From: Actinomadura craniellae
GTDB lineage: Bacteria; Actinomycetota; Actinomycetes; Streptosporangiales; Streptosporangiaceae
Length of the DNA: 64,000 nt
NCBI RefSeq assembly: GCF_003289645.1
Contig: NZ_QLYX01000001.1
Span: 248,001-312,000, forward strand
Direction: 5' to 3'
Below, piece by piece: positions 18,161 to 27,432 of the stretch. Within the stretch, counting starts at the first letter, position 1, and every line of letters begins with the position of its first letter. The position numbers and the translations under genes are program-made. The notes under the pieces are model-generated. The model made no database searches. It was not told the DNA's origin and saw nothing but the letters and a program-made list of their open reading frames with translations.

Positions 18161-18928
18161 ATGGCAGGACGCATCGAGGGCAAGACCGCCGTCGTCACCG
18201 GCGGCTGCTCCGGCATCGGCCGGGCGACCGTCCGGCGCTTCGCCGCGGAGGGCGCCAAGGTCGTCATCGGCGACCTGGACGACGTCCGGGGACCGGAGGT
18301 CGCAGCCGAGGCCGGCGGTACCTACGTGAACGTCGACGTCACCGACCCCGCTCAGGTGGACACGCTGTTCAAGGTCGCCAAGGACACCTACGGGACCGTC
18401 GACATCGCGTTCAACAACGCGGGCATCTCGCCGCCGGAGGACGACTCGATCCTGGAGACGGATCTGGACGCCTGGAAGCGGGTGCAGGAGGTCAACCTCA
18501 CCAGCGTCTACCTGTGCTGCAAGGCGGCGCTGCCGTACATGCTGGAGCAGCGGTCCGGCTCGATCATCAACACCGCGTCGTTCGTCGCGGTCATGGGCGC
18601 CGCGACCTCGCAGATCTCCTACTCCGCCTCGAAGGGCGGGGTGCTCTCGATGAGCCGGGAGCTCGGCGTCCAGTTCGCCCGCGACGGCGTCCGGGTGAAC
18701 GCGCTGTGCCCGGGGCCGGTGAACACCCCGCTCCTCCGGGAACTCTTCGCCAAGGACCCGGAGCGGGCGGCCCGGCGCCTGGTCCACGTCCCGGCCGGCC
18801 GTTTCGCCGAGCCCGAGGAGATGGCCAACGCCGTCCTGTTCCTGGCCTCCGACGAGGCCAGCTTCATCACCGCCTCGACCTTCCTGGTGGACGGCGGCAT
18901 CTCGGCCGCCTACGTGACGCCGCTGTGA
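18161..18928 (+). CDS. Short-chain dehydrogenase/reductase, 255 aa
   Basis: This is a classical SDR with TGGCSGIGRA (Rossmann glycine motif, 14-23), the D-L-D cofactor-selectivity strand end (an Asp there favours NAD+), NNAG, and the catalytic Ser and YSASK motif near 152-156. The C-terminus has the usual FLASDEASFITAS and FLVDGG segment. The substrate is not predictable. In this pathway an alcohol/aldehyde interconversion, such as oxidation of a gamma-glutamyl-hydroxyalkylamide, would fit. Its stop overlaps the GTG of the next gene (GTGA), so the two are translationally coupled. Confidence 0.92.
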   Translation: MAGRIEGKTAVVTGGCSGIGRATVRRFAAEGAKVVIGDLDDVRGPEVAAEAGGTYVNVDVTDPAQVDTLFKVAKDTYGTVDIAFNNAGISPPEDDSILETDLDAWKRVQEVNLTSVYLCCKAALPYMLEQRSGSIINTASFVAVMGAATSQISYSASKGGVLSMSRELGVQFARDGVRVNALCPGPVNTPLLRELFAKDPERAARRLVHVPAGRFAEPEEMANAVLFLASDEASFITASTFLVDGGISAAYVTPL

Positions 18929-19719
18929 CCCGGCCGGTGGTCGGCATCTCGACCTATCGCGAGACCGCGCGCTGGGGCGTCTGGTCCACCACGGCGGACG
19001 TGCTGCCGGCCGACTACGCCCGCTCCGTCGAGGCGGCCGGAGCGGTGCCGGTCCTGCTGCCGCCGAACGACCCGTCCGGGGCGGCCCGCGTGGTCGAGCG
19101 GATCGACGGCCTGGTCATCGCCGGCGGGTCGGATGTGGAACCGGCCCGGTACGGGGCCGAGCCGCACGCCCGGACGAAGGGCTGGCGTCCCGGCCGGGAC
19201 GCCTGGGAGCTCGCCCTCCTCGACGCGGCGGCGGCGCGGCCCGACCTTCCGGTGCTCGGCATCTGCCGGGGCATGCAGCTCATGGCGGTCCATGCCGGCG
19301 GGACCCTCGACCAGCACGTGCCGGACCTGGTGCGGTCGCAGCTCCACTCACCCGGTGGGGACTCCTTCGGGCGGGTCGCGGTGACCACCGTCGCCGCGAC
19401 CCGGGTCCGGGCGATGCTGGGGCGGACGGTGGAGGTCGGCTGCCACCATCACCAGTCCGTCCGCGACCATCCCGGGTTCGTCCCGGCGGGGTGGGCCACC
19501 GACGGGACTCTCGAGGCGATCGAGGACCCGGACCACCCGTTCCGGATGGCGGTCCAGTGGCATCCGGAGACCCGCGCGGACGCCGGGATCTTCGCGGCGT
19601 TCGTGGCCGCCGCCAAAGGTCGGGAACCGAGCCATGGAACGCCGGATCGTCGTGCCAATTCGGCCTCGGGGTTTGTCATCGACCGGTCAGCGAGTCAAGA
19701 ATGGCCGGGTGTTCGCTAG
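18925..19719 (+). CDS. Class I glutamine amidotransferase-like gamma-glutamyl hydrolase (PuuD type), 264 aa
   Basis: The family (peptidase C26) hydrolyses gamma-glutamyl amides such as gamma-glutamyl-GABA. The nucleophile elbow GICRGMQLM holds the catalytic Cys, and VQWHPET supplies the His-x-Glu pair. VIAGGSDVEPARYG is the usual PuuD block. The GTG at 18925 overlaps the stop of the SDR gene. It would release glutamate and the oxidised acid from the gamma-glutamyl intermediate. If the amine were ethanolamine, the acid would be glycine, which would explain the glycine-cleavage genes upstream. The C-terminal 30 residues are probably unstructured. Confidence 0.88.
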   Translation: MTRPVVGISTYRETARWGVWSTTADVLPADYARSVEAAGAVPVLLPPNDPSGAARVVERIDGLVIAGGSDVEPARYGAEPHARTKGWRPGRDAWELALLDAAAARPDLPVLGICRGMQLMAVHAGGTLDQHVPDLVRSQLHSPGGDSFGRVAVTTVAATRVRAMLGRTVEVGCHHHQSVRDHPGFVPAGWATDGTLEAIEDPDHPFRMAVQWHPETRADAGIFAAFVAAAKGREPSHGTPDRRANSASGFVIDRSASQEWPGVR

Positions 19720-19725
19720 CCTCCC

Positions 19726-19741
19726 GTGGTCGGTAGACCAC
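19726..19741. promoter_or_regulatory. Candidate operator of the FCD-type GntR regulator
   Basis: GTGGTC-GGTA-GACCAC is a perfect 6+6 bp repeat located 57-72 bp before the GntR start codon. FadR/FCD regulators typically bind short T-G-G-T-n-A-C-C-A-like repeats, so autoregulation is likely. The repeat also lies just behind the PuuD-like gene. Confidence 0.55.
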
Positions 19742-19797
19742 CCATTCGACCTCCGACCGGCGCGCGCCGGCTCCAGCGGGACGTCCGGGGGGAGGCC

Positions 19798-20562
19798 ATG
19801 AGCAGCATCCCGGCCGAGTCGGCGAGCGACGCGCTCCTCCGCCCGATCCGATCAGGGAACGCGTTCGAGGAAACAGTCGAGCGCCTGCTGCAGATGGTGC
19901 GACTCGGGGTGTACGCCCCCGGGGAGTCGCTGCTGCCCGAACGTGAGCTGGCCAGGCGCCTGGGGGTCAGCCGGGACACCGTGCGCGAGGCGATCCGCTC
20001 CCTGGCGGAGGCCGGCTACCTGGTCACCACGCGCGGCCGGTACGGGGGCACGTTCCTCGCCGAGAACCTGCCGAAGGCCGAGCCCGTGACCCCCGGCCAC
20101 CGGACCGAGGCCGATGTCGATGATCTCCTGACCGTGCGTGAGCTGCTCGAGGTCGGAGCGATCAGGATGGCGTCGCGGCGTTCGCTGAGCGCGGCGGAGC
20201 GTGACCTGCTCTGGACGCGCCTCACCGACGTGATGGAGGCGACGCCGGAGGCCTACCGTCGGCTCGACTCCCGGTTGCACCTGACCTTCGCCGAGCTGGT
20301 CGGGGCGCCGTCGCTCACCGCGCTGGTCGCCGACAACCGGATGCTGATCAACCAGATGCTCGACCAGATCCCGCTGCTCGAGCGGAACATCGCCCATTCC
20401 AACGAGCAGCATCACGTGATCGTGCTCGCCGTTCTCACGGGTGACCAGGACCGAGCCGTCCAGGCAATGGAAGAACATCTGGCCGGTACGGCCGCTCTTC
20501 TCCGCGGCTTCCTGGGCGATTCGACGGCCATTGATCGGACTGCGACGCCGAGCGACTGCTGA
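19798..20562 (+). CDS. GntR-family regulator, FadR/FCD subfamily, 254 aa
   Basis: The winged HTH occupies about residues 20-90, with GESLLPERELARRLGVSRDT and VREAIRSLAEAGYLVTTRGR as recognition elements and wing. The C-terminal FCD all-helical ligand domain starts near 105 (VDDLLTVRELLEVGAIRMAS). It contains Asp/His residues (HLTFAEL, EQHHVIVLAVLTGDQ) that in this family bind a metal and a carboxylate ligand. It sits between the gamma-glutamylation genes and the ABC importer genes, so it probably controls both by sensing a pathway acid. ATG 19798 has GGAGG just upstream. Confidence 0.9.
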   Translation: MSSIPAESASDALLRPIRSGNAFEETVERLLQMVRLGVYAPGESLLPERELARRLGVSRDTVREAIRSLAEAGYLVTTRGRYGGTFLAENLPKAEPVTPGHRTEADVDDLLTVRELLEVGAIRMASRRSLSAAERDLLWTRLTDVMEATPEAYRRLDSRLHLTFAELVGAPSLTALVADNRMLINQMLDQIPLLERNIAHSNEQHHVIVLAVLTGDQDRAVQAMEEHLAGTAALLRGFLGDSTAIDRTATPSDC

Positions 20563-20708
20563 TAAGTGCAGGTCCTCGCCGTTCCAGCCGGTCCGGCAGG
20601 GCGGGAAGATGTGCGTTATCGAATCGTAATGGATGGTTGAAATACCTTTGGGGTAGCATCCTGCCCATTCAGCCAGGCAGGACAGGCCTACCCCGAGGGA
20701 CGTGCCAG

Positions 20709-22520
20709 ATGCCCTTTGACGGACCAGCGTCCGACGCGGTGCTCGCGGACGACCACGTGCCGGCGCACCGCGGCCCGGTCGCCTCGGTGCGCGATCTGGC
20801 GGTGGCGTTCCACCGGGACGGCGCGGACCTGTACGCGCTGCGCGGCGTCAGCCTCGAAGTCCGGGCGGGGGAGGTGCTCGCCATCGTCGGCGAGTCCGGA
20901 TCCGGCAAGAGCGTCCTCGGGTCCGCCCTGATGGGCCTGCTGCCGTCGAACCTGCGGGCACTGTCGGGCGAGGTCACCGTCGACGGGGTGGACATGCTCC
21001 ACGGTCCCGAGCGGGCCCGGCGCCGGGTCCGGCGGCTCAGCCTCGGCGGCGTCTTCCAGGACCCGATGAGTTCGCTGAACCCGACGCAGCGCATCGGCCG
21101 CCAGCTCTTCGAGGTGACGCGCTCCGACGAGGAGTCGGTGCGGCTGCTCCACGCCGCGGGCGTGCCCGAGGCGGAACAGCGGCTCCGCAGCTACCCGCAC
21201 GAACTCTCCGGCGGCCTCCGCCAGCGGGTGATGATCGCGCTGGCGATCGCGGGCGACGTGAAGCTGGTCATCGCCGACGAGCCCACGACGGCCCTGGACG
21301 TCAGCGTGCAGGCGCAGATCCTGGAACTCCTGCGCGAGCTGTGCGACCGCCTCAGCCTCGCGATCTTCTTCGTCACCCACGACCTCGGCGTCGCCAGCCG
21401 GCTCGCCGACCGGATCGCCGTCATGTACGGCGGCCGGATCGCGGAGATCGGCTCGGCCCACGACGTCCTGGCCCACCCCTCGCACCCCTACACCCGGGCA
21501 CTCCAGCGGGCGCGGCTCACCCTCCAGACGGAGCGCGACCGCGAGGTGGTGGCGCTGCCCGGCGAGCCCCCGGACCCGTCCCAGGTGATCGCCACCTGCC
21601 CGTTCGCGCCGCGCTGCGGTCACCACCTGGAGGTCTGCGACGACGGCCTGCCAGTTCTCCGGCCGTCGGTGACGACGGCGGCGCTGACCGCCTGCGTCCG
21701 TGCGGCCGACCTCCCGGCCCTCGCGACCGGCTCGCCGCACGGTGACGTCCTCGCCCCGATGCCACCGGTCACCGACCCGACTCCCGTCGTCGAGGTCACC
21801 GCCGCCCGCAAGTCCTACACCCTCGGCCGCGGCCGGCACGCCCTGGTGACGCACGCCCTCGACGGCGTCGACCTCTCCGTCGGCCCGAATGAGGCGCTGT
21901 CGATCGTCGGGTTGAGCGGATGCGGGAAGTCCACCCTGCTGCGGGCGATCGCCGGCCTGCTGCCCCTGGACTCGGGCTCGATCACCTACCACGTGCAGAC
22001 CCGCCCGCAGATCGTCTTCCAGGACGCCGGTTCGTCGCTGACACCGTGGCTCACCCTCGGCGAGCTGATCGGCGAGCGGCTCCGCGGCAACGACATGACC
22101 AAGGCCGAGCGCCGCGAGGCCGTCGCGGCGACGATGCAGCGGGTCGGGCTCAACCCGCGGCTCGCCTCCGCCCGGCCGGGGCAGCTCTCCGGCGGGCAGC
22201 GGCAGCGGGCGGCGATCGCGCGGGCCGTGGTGGTCCCGCCCAGCCTGCTGCTCTGCGACGAGCCGACCTCGGCGCTGGACGTCTCGCTGGCGGCGACCGC
22301 GCTCAACATGCTCGCGGAGCTCCGCCGCGAGCTCGGCATGGCGATGCTCTTCGTGACCCACGACCTCGCGGCCGCCCGGCTGGTCGGCGACCGCATCGTG
22401 GTCATGGAGGCCGGCCGGATCGTCGAAAACGGGCCCACCGACGAGGTGGTGTCCAGCCCCCACCACGAACTCACCCGGCAGCTCCTCGCCGCGGTTCCCC
22501 AGGCGCGCGCCACCGGCTAA
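20709..22520 (+). CDS. Fused dual-ATPase of a peptide/nickel-type ABC importer (DppD-DppF fusion), 603 aa
   Basis: Two complete ABC domains lie in one chain. The first has Walker A GESGSGKS, signature LSGGLRQR and Walker B VIADEPT, followed by the oligopeptide-specific C-terminal motif with Cys residues (ATCPFAPRCGH). The second has Walker A GLSGCGKS, signature LSGGQRQR and LLCDEPT. In most dipeptide systems these are two genes (DppD and DppF). The fusion fixes their stoichiometry. It energises import through the DppB/DppC-like permeases encoded downstream. The ATG at 20709 is chosen because the longer frame lacks homology. The upstream 146 bp holds an AT-rich promoter-like stretch. Confidence 0.93.
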   Translation: MPFDGPASDAVLADDHVPAHRGPVASVRDLAVAFHRDGADLYALRGVSLEVRAGEVLAIVGESGSGKSVLGSALMGLLPSNLRALSGEVTVDGVDMLHGPERARRRVRRLSLGGVFQDPMSSLNPTQRIGRQLFEVTRSDEESVRLLHAAGVPEAEQRLRSYPHELSGGLRQRVMIALAIAGDVKLVIADEPTTALDVSVQAQILELLRELCDRLSLAIFFVTHDLGVASRLADRIAVMYGGRIAEIGSAHDVLAHPSHPYTRALQRARLTLQTERDREVVALPGEPPDPSQVIATCPFAPRCGHHLEVCDDGLPVLRPSVTTAALTACVRAADLPALATGSPHGDVLAPMPPVTDPTPVVEVTAARKSYTLGRGRHALVTHALDGVDLSVGPNEALSIVGLSGCGKSTLLRAIAGLLPLDSGSITYHVQTRPQIVFQDAGSSLTPWLTLGELIGERLRGNDMTKAERREAVAATMQRVGLNPRLASARPGQLSGGQRQRAAIARAVVVPPSLLLCDEPTSALDVSLAATALNMLAELRRELGMAMLFVTHDLAAARLVGDRIVVMEAGRIVENGPTDEVVSSPHHELTRQLLAAVPQARATG

Positions 22521-22623
22521 CCCGTGAACGGATAACAGCGCCGCGCCGGCCCGCCCGGTGACCACCGGAACGAACACCCCGAGTACGTGCCTCACCATGC
22601 CTGCTCAACGAAAGGTTGGACCC

Positions 22624-24219
22624 ATGACCCGTATCCGAGGCCGCGTGCTGGCGGGATCGGTAGCGCTGATCGCCGCGTTCGCGCCGGCCGCGTGTTCGTC
22701 CGGGGACGGGGACTCCTCCTCCGGCGCCACCATCGGTTCGGACTCCCTTCCGCAGACCAAACTCACCACCCTCAAGGTCGGCTGGTCCTACCAGGACATG
22801 ACCCTCGACCCGGCCACCTTCTACGGCAGCGTCGGTTTCGCCACGATGGGCGCCCTCTACGAGGGGCTGGTCGCCTACGCACCGCGCAGCGGTGAGATCG
22901 TGCCGCAGCTCGCGACCAAGTGGAAGGTCTCTCCCGACGGGCTCACCTACACCTTCACCCTCCGCGAGGGCGCCACCTTCCACGACGGCACCCCGGTCGA
23001 CGCCGAGGCCTTCCGGTACAGCTTCCAGCGCTTCATCGACGTCAAGGGCGCGCCGTCGTACATGCTCGGCGACGTCGCGAAGTTCCAGACTCCCGACCCG
23101 AAGACCTTCGTGATCGAGCTGAAGAAGCCGAACAACGCGCTGCTCGACTACCTCGCCTCCTACGTCGGGCCGAAAGCGATGAGCCCGACCCTGCTGAAGG
23201 CGAACGCCGGCCGCGACAACGGCCAGACCTTCCTGGTGAAGAACGACGCCGGCTCGGGCCCGTACGTCCTCTCCGACGTGGTCATCGACAAGGGCCTGAC
23301 CCTCAAGGCGGCGCCGAAGTACTGGGGCGAGAAGCCGAAGATCCCGCAGATCCAGGTCTCGGTGGTGCCCGACATCACCGACCAGGTCCTCCGGCTGCGC
23401 AACGGCGACCTGGACCTGATCGACTCGCAGGTGCCGCCGAACCTCGCCCAGCAGCTCCGCAAGGACGGCAACCTCTCGGTGACCGCCTACGCCTCGGTGG
23501 TCAAGCCCACCGTCTGGATCAAGGACAGCGGGATCTTCCGCGACAAGGCGACCCGCGAGGCGCTGATCCAGGCGGTCGACCGCTCGGTGATCGCCAAGGG
23601 CGCCTTCGGTGCCGAGGCGACCCCGTCGAAGAGCCTGATCCCGATCACCATGGTCGGCGGCGACATCACCAGCGACGACCCCGGGTACGACCCGAGCAAG
23701 CTGAAGTCGATCGTCGGGGGCCTGGGCTCGATCCAGCCGATCGTGGTCGGCTACCGGGACAGCCTGGCCCGCGACGCGCTGGCCGCCCAGCTGATCCAGA
23801 CCCAGCTGCAGGCGGCCGGTCTCAACGCCACCGTGCGCGGCTACGGTCCCGAGTTCTACGGGTTCGCCGCCGACACTTCGAAGGCACCCGACCTGATGGT
23901 GCTCGGCATCAACTCCGACGCGAACACGCCCGCGGCCTGGCTCAAGGCGTACTTCGCGACGGGCGGGTCGCTGACCATGAACGGCGTCTCGACGCCGGCC
24001 GGCGACGAGGCCCTGAACAAGGCGATCGCGGCCACCGACCCGGCCGAGGCCAAGCGCCTGTACGGCGAGGCGGCGACCGCCTACGCGGACTCGGCGTTCT
24101 TCTTCACCCTGGCCGACGTGAAGTCCTACATCTACGCGCACAAGAAGGTCGGTCCGGTTCCGTACACCGCGGCCAACCCGTTCGGGCCCTACTACGCCGA
24201 AGTGGGCGAGGCTCCGTGA
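22624..24219 (+). CDS. Extracellular solute-binding lipoprotein, family 5 (peptide/opine/nickel type), 531 aa
   Basis: The N-terminus is a lipoprotein signal peptide: MTRIRGRVLAGSVALI, then a lipobox Ala-Ala-Cys near residue 24 followed by a Ser/Gly/Asp linker. The mature part shows the family-5 pattern LYEGLVAY, VPQLATKWKVSPDGLTYTF, LREGATFHDGTPVDAEAF and ending GPYYAEVGEAP. It should be anchored outside the membrane and deliver the ligand to the permeases that follow. The ligand is unknown. The catabolic context suggests a small peptide or amino-acylated amine. The stop codon overlaps the GTG of the next permease gene. Confidence 0.93.
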   Translation: MTRIRGRVLAGSVALIAAFAPAACSSGDGDSSSGATIGSDSLPQTKLTTLKVGWSYQDMTLDPATFYGSVGFATMGALYEGLVAYAPRSGEIVPQLATKWKVSPDGLTYTFTLREGATFHDGTPVDAEAFRYSFQRFIDVKGAPSYMLGDVAKFQTPDPKTFVIELKKPNNALLDYLASYVGPKAMSPTLLKANAGRDNGQTFLVKNDAGSGPYVLSDVVIDKGLTLKAAPKYWGEKPKIPQIQVSVVPDITDQVLRLRNGDLDLIDSQVPPNLAQQLRKDGNLSVTAYASVVKPTVWIKDSGIFRDKATREALIQAVDRSVIAKGAFGAEATPSKSLIPITMVGGDITSDDPGYDPSKLKSIVGGLGSIQPIVVGYRDSLARDALAAQLIQTQLQAAGLNATVRGYGPEFYGFAADTSKAPDLMVLGINSDANTPAAWLKAYFATGGSLTMNGVSTPAGDEALNKAIAATDPAEAKRLYGEAATAYADSAFFFTLADVKSYIYAHKKVGPVPYTAANPFGPYYAEVGEAP

Positions 24220-25046
24220 GGGTTCTGCCCCTGGCCCGGCGGCGACCGATGACGCGCAAGGCCCTGTGGCTGAGCGCCGGGTCGCTGGGGGTGATCACGG
24301 TGTTCGCCGTGGTCGCCCCCGCGCTGGCCCCTCATGATCCGGCCCTTCCGATCGGGGTCCCGCTGTCCCCGCCGTTCGGTGACACCGGTGTGCTCGGCAC
24401 CGACCAGGTCGGGCGGGACGTCCTCAGCCGGGTGCTGGGCGGCATGTCCGCGAGCTGGCTCGCCGCGCTCGCGCTGGTCGTGGTCATCGCCGGCGTCGGC
24501 AGCCTGGTCGGTGTGGTCGCCGGCTACCTGGGCGGCTGGGTCGATCGCGCGCTGATGGCGCTCGTCGACTTCTTCCTCGCGCTGCCCGCGGCCATCCTGG
24601 CGGTCGTCATCGCCGCGGTGCTCGGCCCGTCCCTGCGTAACGCCCTGATCGCCATCGGCGTGCTGAGCTGGCCCTACTACGCCCGGCTGGTCCGCGCGGA
24701 GGTGCGCGCGATCGCGGCGCGGCCTCACCTCGAAGCCGCCAAGCTGGCGGGGAACGGCCATCTGCGGCTCATGCTCCGGCACCTGCTGCCCGGAGCGTGG
24801 CCGGTCATCCTGGTGACGATCACGCTCGACCTCGGCGGCATCATCACGATGCTGGCCGGGCTCTCGTTCCTCGGCCTCGGCCGCCCGGCGCCGGCGCCGG
24901 AACTCGGCGCCATGGCCGCGCAGGGGCTGCCCTACCTGCTGACCCAATGGTGGATCCCGGTGGTCCCGGCCGTCGCGGTCACCTGCCTGGCGCTCGTCGC
25001 GAACCTGGCCGGCGACGCCCTCCGATCCCAGCTGAAAGCGCAGTGA
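24216..25046 (+). CDS. ABC importer permease, DppC/OppC type, 276 aa
   Basis: The N-terminal helix, the PFGDTGVLGTDQVGRDVLSR segment and the EAA-loop (HLEAAKLAGNGHLRLMLRHL) identify the DppC subfamily. At least five further membrane helices are visible. I use the GTG at 24216, which overlaps the binding-protein stop (GTGA). ATG 24249 is a possible shorter start. The family usually has the DppB gene before DppC. Here the order is reversed. Confidence 0.92.
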   Translation: MRVLPLARRRPMTRKALWLSAGSLGVITVFAVVAPALAPHDPALPIGVPLSPPFGDTGVLGTDQVGRDVLSRVLGGMSASWLAALALVVVIAGVGSLVGVVAGYLGGWVDRALMALVDFFLALPAAILAVVIAAVLGPSLRNALIAIGVLSWPYYARLVRAEVRAIAARPHLEAAKLAGNGHLRLMLRHLLPGAWPVILVTITLDLGGIITMLAGLSFLGLGRPAPAPELGAMAAQGLPYLLTQWWIPVVPAVAVTCLALVANLAGDALRSQLKAQ

Positions 25047-26053
25047 CAATGGCGAGGTTCCTGGTTCGAAGGCTGGCCACGGCCCTGGTCGTCCTGGTGC
25101 TGATGGTCGCGGCCCTGTTCGCGCTCCAGCAGTTCAGCCCGGCCGATCCCGCACGTGCCATGGTCGGCGACCGAGCGACTCCCGAAGCGCTCGAAAACGC
25201 CCGCGCGGAACTCGGGCTCGACCAGCCGTTCGTGCCCCGGCTGACGACGTATCTGGGCGACGTCGCGCACGGCGACCTCCAGACGTCGTACCGGACGAAG
25301 CAGCCGGTGGCCGCCGACCTGCGGTCCACCCTCCCGGCGACCCTGGAGCTGCTGGCCGTCGCGGCCGTCTTCGCGGTTCTCGCGGGGATGCTCCTGGGTC
25401 TCCTGACCGCCCGCGGGGGGTGGATCGTCGGCGGGGTGCGCGCGACGATGCTCGCCGGCGCCTCGGTCCCGATCTTCCTGCTCGGGCTGCTCTTCCTGCT
25501 GGTCCTCTACGACGGGCTCGGCTGGCTGCCGGGGTCGGGCCGGAGTTCGGGCGAGCTCCCGGAGGGTCCCACCGGCTTCCTGACGATCGACACGCTGCTG
25601 CACGGTCAGCTCGGTGGCTTCTGGGACGCCCTCACCCACCTGATCATGCCCGCGGTGGCCCTGGCCGCGGGCCCGTCGGTCGGCATCGGCCGCTCGTTCG
25701 GCAGCGCGCTGACCACCGCGCTCAATTCCGACTACGTCAAGACCGCCCGCCTGAAAGGGCTCAGCTGGACCGGGATCGTCTTCAAGCACGCGTTCCGCAA
25801 CTGCCTGAACTCCGCGCTGGCCATGACCGGCCTCATGTTCGGGGTCATGCTCGGAACGATCGCCATCGTGGAGCAGATCTTCGCCTGGCCCGGCGTGGGC
25901 AACTACCTGTCGATCTCCATCCGCACCACCGACGTCCCCGCGATCACGGGTGTGGCGATCGTCTTCGGCACGATCTTCATCACGCTCAACGCGCTGGTCG
26001 ACATCCTGCAGACGGTCGCGGACCCCCGGATCAGCCTCGATCCGGTCAGCTGA
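25043..26053 (+). CDS. ABC importer permease, DppB/OppB type, 336 aa
   Basis: The sequence begins with the DppB-type N-terminal helix (FLVRRLATALVVLVLMVAALF), followed by the periplasmic FSPADPARAMVG region, a large loop, and the EAA-like motif with YVKTARLKGLSW. About six membrane helices can be counted. The GTG at 25043 overlaps the DppC stop, and ATG 25049 is the alternative. Together with the fused ATPase, the lipoprotein and DppC it completes one importer. It is followed after 14 bp by the amine oxidase gene with GAGGAG as ribosome-binding site, so import and oxidation are in one transcription unit. Confidence 0.92.
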   Translation: MTMARFLVRRLATALVVLVLMVAALFALQQFSPADPARAMVGDRATPEALENARAELGLDQPFVPRLTTYLGDVAHGDLQTSYRTKQPVAADLRSTLPATLELLAVAAVFAVLAGMLLGLLTARGGWIVGGVRATMLAGASVPIFLLGLLFLLVLYDGLGWLPGSGRSSGELPEGPTGFLTIDTLLHGQLGGFWDALTHLIMPAVALAAGPSVGIGRSFGSALTTALNSDYVKTARLKGLSWTGIVFKHAFRNCLNSALAMTGLMFGVMLGTIAIVEQIFAWPGVGNYLSISIRTTDVPAITGVAIVFGTIFITLNALVDILQTVADPRISLDPVS

Positions 26054-26067
26054 CGAGGAGCCAGTTG

Positions 26068-27432
26068 ATGCAGCATCGCCATGCCGACGTCGTCGTCGTC
26101 GGAGCCGGCCTCGCCGGCCTCTCCGCGGCCCGGCAGGCCCGTTCCCGGGGTCTGAGCGTGGTCCTCCTGGAGGCGCGCGACCGTGTCGGCGGGAAGACCT
26201 GGAACCGGGAGCTGCCGGACGGGCTGGCCGTCGAGGGCGGCGGCCAGTGGATCGGCCCGGACCAGCACCACGTGAACCGGCTCGTCCGCGAGCTCGGGCT
26301 GGAGACCTACCCGACCTTCATGGCGGGCGACAGCATCCGCCTGGTCGGCGGCACGGCCCGCCGGTTCGATCCGGACGCCGACCCGTGGACCGACGCGGAA
26401 CGGGCCGACATCGAAAGCGCGATCAAGGCGCTGGAAGAGCTGGCCCGGTCGGTCGACCCGCGGTCTCCGTGGGACGACCCGGTCGCGGTCGACCTCGACA
26501 AGATCACCTTCGACGCCTGGCTCACCGCGACGGCGCGGACCCCGGCCGCTCGCGAGTTCTTCGCCGGCTTCCTCGCCGGCATCTGGGCGGCGAACGTCTG
26601 GGAGGTCTCGCTGCTGCACATCGTCCTCGGCGTCGCCGGCGCGGGTGCCGACATCGCCCGCATGACCGGGGTGGCGGGCGCCGCGCAGCAGGACCGCATC
26701 CTCGGGGGCTCGCAGCAGATCGCCCTCGCGATGGCGCGCGAGCTCGGGCCGGACGTGGTGCTCGGCGCCCCGGTCCGGGCCATCGAGCAGGACGCGGCGG
26801 GCGTCGTCGTCCGGGCCGACGGCATCGAGGTCGGCGCGGCCCACGCCGTCGTGGCGGTCGCCCCGGCGCTGGCCGCCCGGATCCGGTACACCCCCGACCT
26901 GTCCTTCGGCCGGGACCTATTCACGCAGCGAGCCGCGATGACCACGACGATCAAGATCCATGTGGTGTACGAGACGCCGTTCTGGCGGGCGAGCGGCCTG
27001 TCGGGTGAACTGCGCTCGCCGGGGTCCACGCTGGCGCTCACCTTCGACAACACCCCCGCGGGCAGCGACCTCGGGGTGATCGTCGGGTTCGTGGAGGCGG
27101 CCCGGGCCACCGCGTTCCGCAGGTGGGAGGAGAGCCGGCGCCACGAGCTGGTCCTGGACCAGCTGGCCCTGGCGTTCGGCGAGCGCGCACGGACACCGCT
27201 GCGGATCATCGAGGTCGACTGGACCGCCGAGCCGTGGTCCCGCGGCGCGCACCAGCTCGTGATGGCGCCCGGCACCTGGTCGAGCCTCGGACGCCACACC
27301 CGCGAGCCGGAGGGGCGCATCCACTGGGCCGGCGCGGAGACCGCGACCGAGTGGATGTGCTACATGGACGGTGCCGTCTCCTCCGGAAAGCGGGCGATCG
27401 ACGAGATCGCCGGCGCCGCGAAGGCACGCTGA
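26068..27432 (+). CDS. Flavin monoamine oxidase family protein, 454 aa
   Basis: The protein has the FAD dinucleotide fold at VVVVGAGLAGLSAARQARSR (8-27) and the second FAD motif LLEARDRVGGKTW, both typical of MAO/polyamine oxidases. The C-terminal FAD-contact IHWAGAETATEWMCYMDGAV (roughly 420-440) is also intact. No signal peptide is present. It should oxidise a primary or secondary amine with O2 to an aldehyde or imine, ammonia and H2O2. Substrate specificity is not readable. It is coupled by an overlapping stop/start to a small Cys-rich protein gene and belongs to the importer unit. Confidence 0.9.
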   Translation: MQHRHADVVVVGAGLAGLSAARQARSRGLSVVLLEARDRVGGKTWNRELPDGLAVEGGGQWIGPDQHHVNRLVRELGLETYPTFMAGDSIRLVGGTARRFDPDADPWTDAERADIESAIKALEELARSVDPRSPWDDPVAVDLDKITFDAWLTATARTPAAREFFAGFLAGIWAANVWEVSLLHIVLGVAGAGADIARMTGVAGAAQQDRILGGSQQIALAMARELGPDVVLGAPVRAIEQDAAGVVVRADGIEVGAAHAVVAVAPALAARIRYTPDLSFGRDLFTQRAAMTTTIKIHVVYETPFWRASGLSGELRSPGSTLALTFDNTPAGSDLGVIVGFVEAARATAFRRWEESRRHELVLDQLALAFGERARTPLRIIEVDWTAEPWSRGAHQLVMAPGTWSSLGRHTREPEGRIHWAGAETATEWMCYMDGAVSSGKRAIDEIAGAAKAR

